Shown: one piece after another, positions 1 to 11,165 of the stretch
Layout of the letters: the number at the start of each line of letters is the position of its first letter
Position numbering within the stretch: the first letter of the stretch is position 1
Assembly: GCA_039621445.1 (NCBI GenBank)
Contig: CP154955.1
Location: forward strand, 40,866,426 to 40,930,425
Direction of reading: 5' to 3'
DNA: 64,000 nt
Source of the DNA: Euglena gracilis
Taxonomy: Eukaryota; Euglenida; Euglenophyceae; Euglenales
The notes under the pieces: generated by a model
Database searches by the model: none
What the model saw: only the letters and a program-made list of their open reading frames with translations
Told to the model about the DNA's origin: nothing
Program-made: the position numbers and the translations under genes

Positions 1-5
1 GAATC

Positions 6-130
6 GTGGAAGTAAAAGAGGAGGTTACCATGTGTGCGAAGTGTGACACTGCGATTCCCGTGACCAGGGGGGATCACCACTGGGGGGGGGGGCAGTGTTG
101 TCCCTGCGCCCCCCCAGGATTCCCCCGCGT
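6..130 (+). pseudogene. PHD-like zinc-finger fragment
   Basis: A short reading frame begins with an EVKEE-type acidic lead and a CAKC pair, then meets a G-run and a second Cys pair (QCCPC). The lead and first Cys pair resemble the clearer PHD finger at about 13.65 kb (EVKMEDAPCAKC). The remaining zinc ligands cannot be followed, so this is a fragment at best. It lies outside the TIRs of the nearby YR element and on the opposite strand to its gene. Confidence 0.3.
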
Positions 131-279
131 CGCGGACCGACTTCCTGCCCTGTTAATCAGCGCTGCAAAGCCAAATGCAAAATCACCCAAGGCCGGATTT
201 TGTTATCCAAAGTTTCACCCTGCCCAAATGTGGCATGTGTCTCTCGTGTCCCGACCCCACTCCTGTGGTGCGCGGTGAT

Positions 280-864
280 CCCAACTGTTTTTGAAACCCC
301 TAGCACAGTCCTCCCGTCGTGTGTAGTGTGATGCCTGCCACCGATTCTTTCATTTAGGGATTTAGGGGGGGGATTAGGGTATCAATATCCATCCTTGCTC
401 CACTTGCCAAAAAACAAATGTTTGTGAGTTCTTTTATGGACCGCGGGCGAAGCTGAATTAGGATCGTACAGATCTGGGACCGCCGGAAACCTCGGAATAA
501 GAATATGTGGCTGCCGGGCAGATTTTGGCCGCCGTCTGTGGTCTTCTGAACCAGAATCCTTTCGAAATAGTGGTAACATTACGGTTAGACATGGGGAACA
601 CATGAAAGATCACAAGATTTACATCGTCTCCTTTCTTTTGCATTCCCCATTTTGCCTGCTGCACTTTGCAGCGTTGCTGAGAATGCTCTGGGCGCTGCAC
701 CCACCAAAAAAATTGATGAGCACATAGAGGAACAGAGGAACCAAGAGATGTTACCTTGTATGGTGATATTTTTTGGGGAACCACCCTCTGGGCCACTTGG
801 GAAAGAAAAAAAATGCCCTCACCCCCCCCCTCAGAGTCTGCATTTAAGACGCAGTTCTTGATAT
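280..864. other. no gene recognised
   Basis: No convincing coding sequence is seen. The stretch holds short G and C runs and no recognisable motif. Open frames here have no family resemblance. Confidence 0.5.
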
Positions 865-2211
865 AAAGTCCGCGTTAAAGGCGCAGGGACTCGGGACAGA
901 GTCTGTGTTAACAACGTAGGCTTTCGAGCACACAAAATCTGCATTATATAACGCAGACTCTGTCCGAAGTACTGCGTTATGTACTGGGATCATTACAAAA
1001 CACTTGTCTTTTGCATGACAACCCAGAATGGAGGGAAACATTGCAACATCGCATCGTGACGGTGTCCCGTTGCACTACGTGGTAGCGGTCCACCGTCCGT
1101 GGAACCACTCCAAACGCCTTCGCGGCATCATGCACAGACAAACTGTTGGCCAGTTTGGTGAACACTGGCCGGCGTGCACAGTCTTTGAAAGTAACTGGGC
1201 GGCCAACAAAAGTTCGAACCCAGTCTGCCAGACCACGGCATGTGCCATACGTGGCCGGGTTGTGTGGGGTGCTGGCGGTAAAACACCTCGCCCCTCGGAA
1301 AAAATTGGCCTCGCCATCTGCCTTCCCCAACAAGGCCAGTTGTCGTTGGTACGCCGCCACGGCACAGAGTTGGGGATTTGTATGCTCCAAAAGTTTCTGT
1401 TTGTGGACTGGCTTGGAAACATTCTCCTGTTTCGCCTGCAAATTCTTCATCGTTCCGATGCGAACGACAACCAATTTGCGGCCATCTTCAAGAGTGGACA
1501 ACTGAAAGTTGCCCACTCGAAGGTCCACGAGGGAGTCCAGACGAACCCCCAACTGATATGCCATGAGGAACAAATTCATCCTTTGCGACTCGTATCAACT
1601 GTGCCAATTTGTGTTTGAGAAAAGTTGCATGACTTCGTGGTCTGACAGAACTGCCACTGACTCCTTCCGTGCCAACAAATTGCGGGACCTCGTGCAAGCA
1701 GCGTTGAAAAAAAGCACAAAATTCGGAAATTGCTTGCTGGCACTGGGAACGATGCCGTGTTCGGGACGCGTACAGCGGTACGCAGCAGCCAACGCATTGA
1801 CTGCATTTTTCAAAGTTGTCGGACTCCATTCCCGAACACTGACATCCACAGCTCGACAAATTTCCTTCCTTTGCTCCAAGGGCAGACTCTTGCTCGGCTT
1901 TGTTGTCCAAAATTGATTCCACCGACAGCGTAAACTTTGCAAAGGCAGTGAACCACTCATCCAAATTGGGCAAGACCTTTGCAAAGTCCAACCCAGCAAG
2001 AATTGCCATTTTCCAATTCATTTCTGTTCCTGGAGGTGGGCGAGCCACTTTGGAAAAAACGTCCCCAAAAAGAGCGGTGTCCGCTGGCAAGTTGTCGGAT
2101 GGAGAAAAAATATTTTTTTAAAGCCTCCAAAAAATCGACTATCGGTGGCAAGGTTCCGAGGCCTGCTTCAGCCAGAGTCCTGAGTCCCTGCGCCTTCTTA
2201 ACGCAAACTTA
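865..2211 (-). mobile_element. YR transposon with terminal inverted repeats, copy 1
   Basis: The left end (865-902) and right end (about 2175-2211) are imperfect inverted repeats of about 38 bp. Read inward, both give AAGT followed by a GCGTTAA tract and then GGCGCAGGGACTC. Between them lies one broken tyrosine-recombinase gene on the minus strand. The TIR also contains GGACAGAGTCTGTGTT, which recurs in copy 2 (12983-14095) and in stand-alone hairpins. Crypton elements, the usual eukaryotic DNA transposons with YRs, typically lack TIRs. Tec elements of the ciliate Euplotes combine the two. Confidence 0.72.
977..2150 (-). pseudogene. tyrosine recombinase (Crypton-like), frameshifted
   Basis: A YR would cut and rejoin DNA through a tyrosine to integrate the element. 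The gene reads right to left. The N-terminal region (about 2150-1595) is split over two frames and includes a WSPTTLKNAVNALAAAY stretch shared with copy 2. The last 200 codons (1579-977) are the catalytic region: an Arg at residue 13 in LGVRLDSLVDL, a Lys at 45 in GTMKN, an RR pair at 136-137 where HxxR is expected, and a Tyr at 166 in DRYHV. The HxxR histidine appears to be replaced (KDCARR). At least one frameshift separates the N-terminal part from the catalytic part, so this copy is probably dead unless it is spliced or frameshifted. Confidence 0.7.
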
Positions 2212-2217
2212 AAAAAA

Positions 2218-2340
2218 ACTGTGTCCTTAACGCAGACTCTGTCTAAAGTCCTGCGGGGTTAACGCAGACTCCGTCCTTCGGACGGAGTCTGCGTTAACCC
2301 CGCAGGACTTCGGACAGAGTCTGCGTTAAGGACGCAGTTT
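2218..2340. repeat. long hairpin, AACGCAGACTCTGTCC family
   Basis: A near-perfect palindrome has arms of about 50 bp (roughly 2223-2275 and 2278-2330) around a TTC loop. Each arm contains two GCAGACT(C/T)(T/C)GTC motifs separated by a CCGCAGG-type spacer. The motif is the same as in the TIRs of the YR element immediately to the left, so it may be a non-autonomous derivative. Confidence 0.85.
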
Positions 2341-2579
2341 TGCTATAAACACCTATCCTACCCCCCCCTGCAGGGGGGGGGGTGTCTGACTGGTTTTATT
2401 CAGAGTTACTGGTGGGCCAAAAATGAAAAAGTGGCTGGCTTGGCGCCGAAGGCACCGGAAGTTTTCTTTTTTGGATTTTTTTGAGATTTTTTTTGGCAAA
2501 TATTAATTGTCTCCTGAATAGTGGCCGACCCACCCTCCCCCCGGGGGGTTGCTAATCAATTGTATGGACATGACATACT

Positions 2580-2745
2580 TTGCTGACGTGCATCAAAGAG
2601 GTGGAAGAAGGGCTGAGGGAACAGGTTTTATGGGCTATTTCTGCTGCCAAGTACGTTGCAGTCGCTGTAGACAGGTGGGAGGACCACCAAAAGTTCCCCC
2701 AACCTTGGGTTCACCGTGCACATACCAGGAAAATTTTTAATATTG
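2580..2745 (+). pseudogene. hAT-like transposase fragment
   Basis: The translation contains LREQVLWAISAAKYVAVAVD followed by RWEDHQ. This resembles the start of the hAT transposase catalytic core, where a 'DgWtd' motif carries the first catalytic Asp. It breaks into a T-run at about 2750. No other hAT domain adjoins it. A chance match cannot be excluded. Confidence 0.4.
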
Positions 2746-2785
2746 TTTCTTCTTTTTTTTTTTCTACAAAAAAGGGGGGTGGGCG

Positions 2786-3045
2786 GACGCCGGTTCTGTT
2801 CCTGAACCGGCGTCGGTCCGCCCCCCCTTGTTTAAAGCGGCGTTTTAGAGACGCCGGGTTCTGATACTAAAACTGTGTCCAGAACCGAACGCCGGTTCGG
2901 GCGTGAAGCCGTGTTCCAGAACGCCGGTTCGGGCGTTCTGGGCGTTCTGGAACACGGCTTCACGCCCGAACCGGCGTTCTTGAAACCCGGGATTAGGGGC
3001 TCTGGCTTCACGCCCGAACCGGCGTTCAAGGAATCCAGGCCAATT
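2786..3045. repeat. cluster of ACGCCGG hairpins
   Basis: Several inverted copies of ACGCCGGTTC with GAACCGGCGT, some with a TTCTGTCC or GGGCGTGAAGCC arm, are packed here. This is the hairpin family found at the ends of the foldback elements at 3690, 14545, 16261 and 29570. Confidence 0.75.
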
Positions 3046-3149
3046 TCGGCCTAAATACCCATTTTTCGAACATTTTGGAGCATTTTTGGGCTTCTTGGGC
3101 GTATGGCCATGTCGATCGGCCGATTGAAGTTTTCACTGGTCTGGTGCCA

Positions 3150-3490
3150 TATTACCCATCGATTGAAAGCTCTTCTCAAGGGCTTTTGGCAGATGGCCAC
3201 AGGATTCAGCCATTATGCACACAGCGCTTATTTTCAGCGATCGTTCATTCCAAAATATGACATCTTAATCTGTGAAATCCCACACCTCAGGTGCCATACA
3301 GCATATCAATTGAAAGCTCTCGCCAAGACCTTTCATTTGGTACCCTCAGAACTCAGCTACACTGCAGAGCACTCTGAAAATCGGCGATCGCATTTTCCGA
3401 CCCTGTTTGCAAAGTCGAAATTCCTATGTTTCACCAGCCATGTTGCCCATCGATCGAAAGCTCTTCTCAGGGGCTTTCAGCAGATGGCCT
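3150..3490 (+). repeat. diverged direct repeats
   Basis: A block of about 40 bp built around CGAAAGCTCTTCTC and GGCTTT..GCAGATGGCC occurs at about 3150-3196 and 3447-3486. A weaker copy lies at about 3305-3340. The frame open across this interval shows no known domain. Confidence 0.55.
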
Positions 3491-3689
3491 TAGATTCCAG
3501 CCGTGCTGCATGGTATTCTATTTCAAAAATTCCCCAAATTTGGCCAAATGGAAATTGTTGCACAAAATACCCCAATATCTGGCCAAATACCCCCCAAAAA
3601 CTGCTCAGATGTGATTACCACATGTCTATTAACCATTTTGAACACTTTTTGGCACTTTTTATTTTCGATCCCGTGGAACGCCATCTTCC

Positions 3690-4755
3690 CACCCGAACCG
3701 GCGTTCTGGACGCCGGTTCGGCGCAAAAATTTCTGCGCCGAACCAGCGTCCAGAACGCCGGTTCGGGCGTGAAGCCAGAGCCCCAATACACGGTTTCAGG
3801 ACAGAACCGGCGTTCACCCCCTTCGGGCCAGGGAGCACTTAGAAATACGTTCACTAGCGTTCCCCTTTAGGCCCAGGGGGGAACAGCCAAAACTTCCCAA
3901 AGTTAATTCTGAAAAAAACCCAGGGGGTTCAAACATAAAATCTCTGAAACTCTGAAAAAGCCATTGGGGGTTCCAGCCGTATTCCCCAACCGTATTTCTG
4001 AAAGAAAAAAACCCAGCAGGGTCCAGCCAAAATTTCCCAACCGTGATAATAAACCCAGCGGGGTCCAACCAAAGTTTCCCCACCGTATGTCTGAAACAAC
4101 CCAGGGGTTCCAGCCAACATTTATCAACCGCGATTCTGAAAAACGCACGGGGGGTCCAGCCAACATTTAACAACCGTATTTCTCTAAAAAACCCTGGGGG
4201 GGTCCAGCCAGAATTTACCAACCGTAATTCTAAGAAAAAACCCAGGGGTGGGCAGTCAACATTTAACCGAATTTTTGAAATAACCCAGGGCGGGTCCAGC
4301 CAAAATTTCCCTGCCGTATGTCTGAAAAAACGCAGGGGAGGTCCACCCAAAATTTCCCAACCGCACTTCTGCCGCACAGCCAAAATTTCTGTAACGTGTC
4401 TCCTTGCCGGCAATATGTTTTGCCCTGTAATCAGTGTAGCTGTGGCGACCTGTATGCCCGGCAATCCTCCCCCCACCTCAGAAACTGCAAAACGCTTGCC
4501 GTCACTCATCCATGATATTTTGCACTCAGCAATTGTGCCTTTTATCCCCCTTCAGCCAGGGAGATTTTCGTTTCTGGGGTCACATTGGCACACTTTCTCT
4601 CTTGCACAAAATACAGTCCCAAACCGGACGCCCGGTTTTGGACAGAACCGGCTTTCCTAACGCCGGGTTTTAGGACAAAACCGGCGTCCGGAAAACCCGT
4701 GGGGGGGGACGCCGGTTCTGTCCTGAACCCGGCGTCTCAAACGCCGGTTTAATGC
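3690..4755 (+). mobile_element. foldback element copy a
   Basis: Hairpins of the ACGCCGG family close both ends (3690-3870 and 4618-4752). Between them is a tandem array with a period of about 44-47 bp (3886-4370; unit contains CCCAGG, GTCCAGCCAA and CAACCGTATTTCTGA) and then a unique-looking segment of about 240 bp (4370-4610). The same order recurs at 29570-30642, and inverted or partial at 14545-15000 and 16261-16920. There is no coding gene. It is probably a non-autonomous element. Confidence 0.75.
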
Positions 4756-4776
4756 AATTTTTTTTCAGATGGACGT

Positions 4777-5154
4777 GTACCCTCACCCCCCCCCCTATTT
4801 GGCTAATGGCCGGGCTCCTTCAGACCCCCAATTAGCCAATTAGGGGGGGGGACAATTAGGGGGGGGGGCTCGAGACCCCCGACCCCATAATTTTTGACGT
4901 GTGCAAAATTGGTCGATTTTTTGTGCATTTTTGGATTGGTCATGACTTTTTCTTATCCGGCAATTTTTAACATTTTCGAAACGGACGTTTTTGGAGGTTT
5001 TCTGAGCCCTTGCCGAAATTGGCCAAAGTTGGCCAAGGGAACGTCCATTGGCCAATTGGGCTAACCCCCCCCCCTAATTGGCTAATGGACCTCCCTTAAG
5101 GACCCCCCAATTAGCCAATTAGGGGGGGGGCAATTAGGGGGGGGTGAGGGTACT
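4777..5154. mobile_element. MITE-like element with CCCCCTAATTGGC ends
   Basis: A stretch of about 370 bp has inverted ends: TACCCTCACCCCCCCCC and TTGGCTAATGG on the left, and AGCCAATTAGGGGGGG then GGTGAGGGTA on the right. Each end is itself a small hairpin. Related CAATTAGGGGGG hairpins appear at about 22860-22990, 33718-33790 and 44470-44540. There is no gene inside. Confidence 0.6.
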
Positions 5155-5269
5155 CTTGTTTTAGTTCAAAAGAATCATGGAACGAGAAACTGGCGAATTC
5201 TTGGAAAAGACCGTATCCGCTGTGGTTGCTGAGCTGCGTGGCATGAGTGTGGTGGTGACTTCGCCAAGG

Positions 5270-5420
5270 GTCACCCCACATCCCCCCACACCCCCACACC
5301 CCCCTACACACCCCAGACCCCACATCCCCCCACACCCCCCCACACCTCACATCCCCCCCACACCCCCACATCCCCCCTACACCCCCAACACCCTCCACCC
5401 TCACCCCCACCCCCCAAAGC
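5270..5420. repeat. C-rich minisatellite
   Basis: Imperfect CCCCCACACC and CATCCCCC units run for about 150 bp. The open frames here encode only Pro/His or Gly repeats and are spurious. Confidence 0.85.
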
Positions 5421-5749
5421 ACGACAGGCCAAAAAAAATAGCGAGCAAATTTTGGAGGGGGTTTGAACTTTGCTATCCACCATGGGTTCTGAAAATGAAG
5501 CCCGGCAGGTTCCAGGAGGTGTTCATCCGGTATAACCATTTGGCTATGTCGTCCATGTGAACCACCACGAACACATGACGTTTTGGCTTTTGACTTGTGT
5601 CTTGCATACCGATTGTGCAGCGACAGAATGCATGCCATCTGCATGGGTTCAAACAGATTCATTTTGTTTGGATTCGTTTTGTTTAGATTTTTTTTCTGCA
5701 TTAACTTCATCGTGCAAGGGTCATTTACATTTTTTGTCGTCGCACAACT

Positions 5750-6560
5750 CATGGGGGCGGACGGACGGACGGACGGACGGTTGGTGAAAAAAGCGAAGGT
5801 CCGGACGGACGGCTGACCTTGTGGGCTTGGACCAGACGGCTGAAGAAAATGCACTTGGTCCAGCTAGCCGGCTGGCCGGCTAGCCGGCCGGGTCTTTGGA
5901 AGCGCAGGCGTCTCAGGGCATTGAACTCTGGGCGGATATATACCAATTTTGCCATGGCCGGTGTGGATGCGCTCCAAGGTTGAGATTGCCAAGTTTTTTT
6001 TGACAGATTCAAAGCTGGAACGGATGCGGGCAATTTTTTTTTGGTCCGGCCGGCTGGCAAGACAGACATTGGTCCGGCTTGACGGACAGCTGGCGAAAAA
6101 ATGCTTCGTCCGGACGGACGGCTGGGCGTCCAGCATTGGGGGCGGACGGACGGACGGATGGACGGCTGGTGAAAAAAGCGAAGGTCCGGACGGACGGCTG
6201 ACCTTGTGGGCTTGGTCCAGACGGCTGAAGAAAATGCACTTGGTCAAGCTAGCCGGCTGGCCGGCTGGCCGGCTGGCCGGCTGGCCGGCCGGGTCTTTGG
6301 AAGCGCAGGCGTCTCAGTGCACGCGACTCTGGGCGGATATATACCAATTTTTTTTTGGTCCGGCCGGCTGGCAAGACAGACATTGGTCCGGCTTCACGGA
6401 CGGCTGGCGAAAAAATGCTTCGTCCGGACGGACGGCTGGGCGTCCAGCATTGGTCCGGCTGAAGAGGTCCGGACGGCTCGGACGGCTAGCCGGCCAGCTG
6501 CCCCCATTGGTCCGGCTGAAGAGGTCCGGACGGCTCGGACGGCTAGCCGGCCAGCCGCCC
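5750..6560 (+). repeat. GGAC and GCCGGCTG repeats with tandem duplication
   Basis: Runs of GGAC and of GGCCGGCTGGCC alternate. A longer unit is duplicated: the block from CTTGTGGGCTTGG to CGGATATATACCAATTT occurs at about 5819-5947 and 6204-6352. The block GGCAAGACAGACATTGGTCC to GGCGTCCAGCATTGG occurs at about 6055-6139 and 6369-6453. Translations are compositional artefacts. Confidence 0.8.
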
Positions 6561-7029
6561 CCCATGACTTGATCGTGTCAATTGCTGTTGGTCTGTTTCC
6601 AGCTTTTCCTCTGGCCATGCGGCAGATTTCAAATCGGACAACAAAGCCACGGCTGTGGAGGTGTGCTGTGGCCTGCCACTGTTGCCAGATGCGAGGGAAA
6701 GCTGTGAAATAGTCCAGAGAATTGTCCTTCGGTGTTGCGACTTCTAATCCTCAATTTTCAAATCAACACTCAGGCGCAAAATAATTACATTTCTTTCTTT
6801 GCTGTTTGACGGCTTATTCGGTGTCCCGCAGTGCTGCGCGGTGCTACTGTGCTGCGATGATTCCGGCTCCCTGGCTTGTCCCTTTAGACCTGGTTGAGAT
6901 TGCTGGCCGACCATCCACCCCCAGGCGTGCATGTCATGTTTAAACCTCGCGAACGGGGCCTCCGCGCGTAATAAAAGCCCTCGAAGTTGCGCCTGGATGA
7001 CTTTACCCCACTGTGAATTTTGGCTTCCC
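6561..7029. other. no gene recognised
   Basis: Unique-looking sequence without a recognised domain. No open frame looks convincingly coding. Confidence 0.45.
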
Positions 7030-7112
7030 CCGGTAGTCGGCCGACTAGTCGGCCGACTACCCAAATGGTCGGCCGACTAGTCGGACGACCAATTGGTCGG
7101 TAGCTAGTCGGC
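7030..7112. repeat. GTCGGCCGACTAGTC palindrome cluster
   Basis: Overlapping palindromes of TAGTCGGCCGACTA lie here and recur near 8045-8070 and 16985-17020. They may mark the ends of another small element family. The segment between about 7113 and 7620 shows no gene. Confidence 0.65.
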
Positions 7113-7624
7113 GAGACGGGGTGGGGGGGGGGGGCTAGTGGCAGCGGTGTCGGAACAATTTTTTTCCTGGGGGGGCGAGGAACCGACAAAATTTGGAGCA
7201 CATCCTTTTTTTCCCCGGCGCGAAGTTTTTTCGTGGCACAACCAAAATGTACTTTTTTCTGTCCCCCTGGCCCCGAAGGGGCCGAGACGCTAACGCCTTT
7301 TTTGAAGTCCAATGCTCCAAAAACTTGAGCTAGAAAGCGAAATCATGGGTAGAACCCCTTTGGAAACCTCCCAATCAACCCAACTGTCGACTTCGCACCA
7401 TGGGGGGGGGGGCTGAAGAAGCCATTTTTTTCACTTTGCGCAAAATCATTTTTTTCGTTGACCCGAAGAGTTTCCCCCAAACTCGGCTGGTCAAGAAAAT
7501 GGAGGGAGGGGGACATATGGGGATATCAGTTTGTATTCAAACAGCCAAGATGAAAGTGGTTTGTGGGGTCCCAAAAAACAATTAGCACCAAAGGAGGGGA
7601 AAAAAAGTCGGTTTGTGGCCAAAA

Positions 7625-7765
7625 TCCAAACCGGACGCCGGGTTTTGGACAGAACCGGCGTTCGTGATGCCGGGTTTTAGGACAGAACCGGCGTCCGGAA
7701 AACCCGTGCGGGGGGACGCCGGTTCTGTCCTGAACCCGGCGTCTCAAACCCGGTTTAAACATCAA
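7625..7765. repeat. stand-alone ACGCCGG hairpin
   Basis: Three nested inverted pairs of the GGACAGAACCGGCGT / ACGCCGGTTCTGTCC type occur without the tandem array of the full foldback element. This equals the right-hand end of copies a and d. Confidence 0.8.
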
Positions 7766-8690
7766 GAAGTGCCGTGGGGCTTTTCAAGGATTTTTATTTC
7801 GGCCGCCAAAGGCGGCCGAGACGGTAATGGATTTTGCAATTTCATTCTCCAAAAATGTGCTTTTAACTGGCAAGGTGGCTGCCGAAGGCAGCCGAGACGG
7901 TAACGCCCTTTGAACCATTGAACATGGCATTACAAAGAAAATATCACTTCATGCTGCAAAAAAAAATTTCCTTTTCTAAAATCCCGGGGGGCAGCCGCCC
8001 CCCCCCCCCCCCCCCCCCCGACCCCCCCTTGTGACCCTATGGGTAGTAGTGGGTAGTCGGCCGACTACCGGTACCACTAAAAACCCGGTCAAAACCCGGT
8101 CAAAACCCGGTCAAAACCGCCGACTTTTAAGCCCCTCCCTGGGAAGAAAAAAAACTTTTGTCAAATCACCTCACAACCAGTCAAAAACCCACCCACCCCC
8201 AATGGCTCCAGAACCCAGGGTTTCGGTTTTTTTTTCGTTTTTTTTTTTCTCAATTCGGCTTCCCAATTTCCCAATCTTTTCCATCATCAGCGAATTATTC
8301 CGAAATTTTCGAGGAAAAATTTCCAAAATTTCCACAGGGTGAAGCACTTCGGCAGGTGATCTGGTTTTTTTTTTTCCGCCGGCGACAGTCCTTCCAACGC
8401 TGAAGGAACGGCACCCCCCGAGATAAATTCCTCCCTCTCTCTCTCCCAGATATCTTCTTCTTCCAATCAACGGAAATCCAGCTCGTGACCGCACCAGGGA
8501 TTTTTTTTTTTTGCCGCCCCACCCCGTTAAAAGGCCCCGAACTTGCAGAAGTCCACCCCAACAAGCATTTGCTTAAGGACCCCGGGGGGGGGGTACTGGC
8601 TAGCCATCGGCCAGACACTGTAAAAAAAATGATACACTCACATATACTACCCCGAACCCCCCTCCAGGGGGGGTGTCTGTGGTCTGATAA
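7766..8690. other. homopolymer-rich spacer, no gene
   Basis: Contains a poly-C run of about 20 (near 8000-8020), repeated AAACCCGGTC units (8085-8115) and T runs. No coding sequence is recognised. Confidence 0.5.
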
Positions 8691-9420
8691 GTTAATCAGA
8701 GCTTGGACGTAAAAAAGGACTCCCTCCTCTCCTTCGTCCTTATATGCCTCCCCATCAGTAAATCCGTATACTCAATCCTGCAAATTGCCCCCACGCGCAC
8801 CCCTATAAGCCCTTACTACAAACCCCCCTCCCGAAAAAAAGTTAACCTGATAGCCCCCACCGTAGCAATCCCAAAAAACCCCCCGACCCCAAAAACCCTC
8901 ATAAAATGGACAAAAAAACCAAACCCCCCCAACCATGAAAAACCAACCCAAAAAACCAAACCCCCACCCCCAACCCCCCACCGGACAAAAAACCTAATCA
9001 TCCCAACCCCCCACCGTAAGTCCCCCCCCCCGGCCACCCCCACTCCGTAAAAGAAAGTCCCCCCCTAAGAAGCCAAGCCATGCAACCAACTCCCCCCCCC
9101 CCCTCACCCGCTCCGACACCCCAACCCCCCCCCGTCCCAGAACTGAGAACAAAGCCCCCCATCCACCCCACCCCATGGCCTTAAGAATGGCCCCCACACA
9201 AAAACTCCGCCCAATTGGACACCAGTCCAACACCCTCCACAGTTCCCCCCCGCCTATAATCCCTAGAATCCCTCACAATCCCGCCGCCACCCAAAATGTC
9301 CCTGTAATCCCCCCCCCAATCTCGCACATTCCTCCGCGCCGCAACATCCCATTCCCCCCCCCCCCCCTAATTCAAATACCCAACACCCCCCCTGAATGCA
9401 TGACCCGTAAATCAAAAAAC
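8691..9420. other. strand-asymmetric C/A-rich block
   Basis: The plus strand is strikingly poor in G over about 700 bases, with many CCCCC and AAAA runs. Frames on either strand are open only because of composition (Pro/Lys/Thr or Gly/Trp). There is no gene. Confidence 0.6.
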
Positions 9421-9459
9421 ACCCTGCACTCAAACCCTCTCTACATCTGCCAGAACTGG

Positions 9460-11165
9460 CACAAAATTGGCCAGTACACCTGGCCTAAGAATGGCCACCA
9501 CATCTGCCCAAAATTGGCCTGTACACCCAAGGTTCGGCAAATTTCGAAATTTTGGGAATTTTTCATTTCAATTGAAAAATTCAAAAAATCGAATTTTTCG
9601 AAAATTTCAAAAATCGCGGAACGCGAATCTGGGTATTCCTAATTCATCAGAAATTGCTTTTTGTGAACTGTGCAGACAACTCTAAGATGCCAGCGGGATG
9701 CAGGAGCATATGGTGAATTTGCCAATTCTTTCAGTGAATGTACATTTTTCTCTGTTGCAGATCTCACGGCAAGAAATTACTCAAGTCTATCACGCTTGAA
9801 ATGAACTTATTGGAAGGAGGTTGGTAATCTGGACCTTAGCATGTCCCTGCTAAACTGCTCAGTTTGTATTACGGCCAACAACGTGTGTGTTTTCTGGTTC
9901 CTGTTGCTGTTCCTGTTTGCTTTTCAATGGCAAAGAACTGGCCAGTTTTGGGCCAGATTTGGTGGCCAGTTTTCGGCCATATGTGCTGGCCAGTTTTGGG
10001 CAGAAGTGCTGGCCAGTTTTGGGCCACATGCTGGCCAGTTTCGGGCCAGATTGGTGGCCAGTTTTGGGCCACAGTTTTGGGCAGAAGTGCTGGCCAGTTT
10101 TGGGCCACATGCTGGCCGGTTTTGGGCCAGATTGGTGGCCAGTTTTGGGCCACAGTTTTGGGCAGAAGTGCTGGCCAGTTTTGGGCCAGATTGGTGGCCA
10201 GTTTTGGGCCACACGTGCTGGCCACTTTTGGGCAGGCTGGCCAGTTTTGGGCCACATGCTGGCCAGTTTTGGGCCAGATATAGAGAATGTTGGCGTACGG
10301 GCCAAATTTTCCCGGCCCTTTTTTGAAAATCCTGCCTCAAAAAATTCAAAATCACCCTTTTTCCATCATCTTGCAAACAAAACCTGCCAATTTTTTCTGG
10401 CTGTTTTCAGGTTTGGCACCAATTTTTTCGGCTTTAAGTCCCCCCCCCCCCCGGTACGGGGTGGGGTTGTCTGGGGGACGGGGTTGGTTTTTTGTTCATT
10501 TCATCGGGAGGGTTTCTGCCGAGTAAAGGTGGACTTCTGCAACAGCCGGGGGGCCGGCAACAAAAAATCTTTTTTTTGTCACCGGGGATTTTCCGCAGAC
10601 GGAAGGCAAAAATTCATCTGAATTACCTCTCGATGGTGTTTTTCTTTCTTCGAGTACCTTGAAAATGCCGTTATCCTTGGGAGGACTTTGGCCGGCGGCG
10701 GAAAAAAACACATCCCTGTTGCAGTGCTTCACCCTGCGGAATTTTTGGAAATTTTCCTCACGAAAAATTCGAATAATTCAACCTTGAAAAATTCGAATTA
10801 TTCGAAGCGGAAAAATACGCCGAACCCTGTGTACACCTGGCCCAAAACTGGCCAGCACCTTTGGTCCAAAAGTGGCCACCACTTCTGGCCCAAAACTGGC
10901 CACATGTGGCCCAAAACTGGCCAGCACTTCTGGCCCAAAACTGGCCAGCACATCTGGCGCAAAACTGGCCAGCACATGTGGCCGAAAACTGGCCACCACA
11001 TCTGGCCCAAAACTGGCCATGTGACCCAAAACTGGGTAGCACATCTGGCCCAAAGCTGGCCAGTTCTTTGCCAGTGAAAAGCAAACAGGAACAGCAACAG
11101 GAACCAGAACATACACACGTTGGTGGCCGTAATGAAACAAATGGAGCAGTTTAGCAGGGACATGG
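9460..11165. mobile_element. large inverted repeat with GGCCAG arrays
   Basis: The left half (about 9841-10280) reads AGCATGTCCCTGCTAAACTG, a CTGTTGCTGTTCCTG segment, then many TGGCCAGTTTTGGGCCA units. The right half (about 10840-11165) holds the same parts in reverse complement. A block at 9530-9840 has a diverged copy at 18930-19290. A shorter array lies at 47860-48060. The reading frames inside repeat WPVLGQ-like peptides and are not genes. Confidence 0.7.

Noticed and set aside
3886-4370. Repeat protein frames across the 45-bp array
   Set aside because: The unit length varies (44-47 bp), so frames are not conserved between units or copies.
9859-10376. Trp/Pro-rich repeat ORFs (NWPALLPKT type)
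   Set aside because: Open on both strands and generated by the GGCCAGTTTTGG array.
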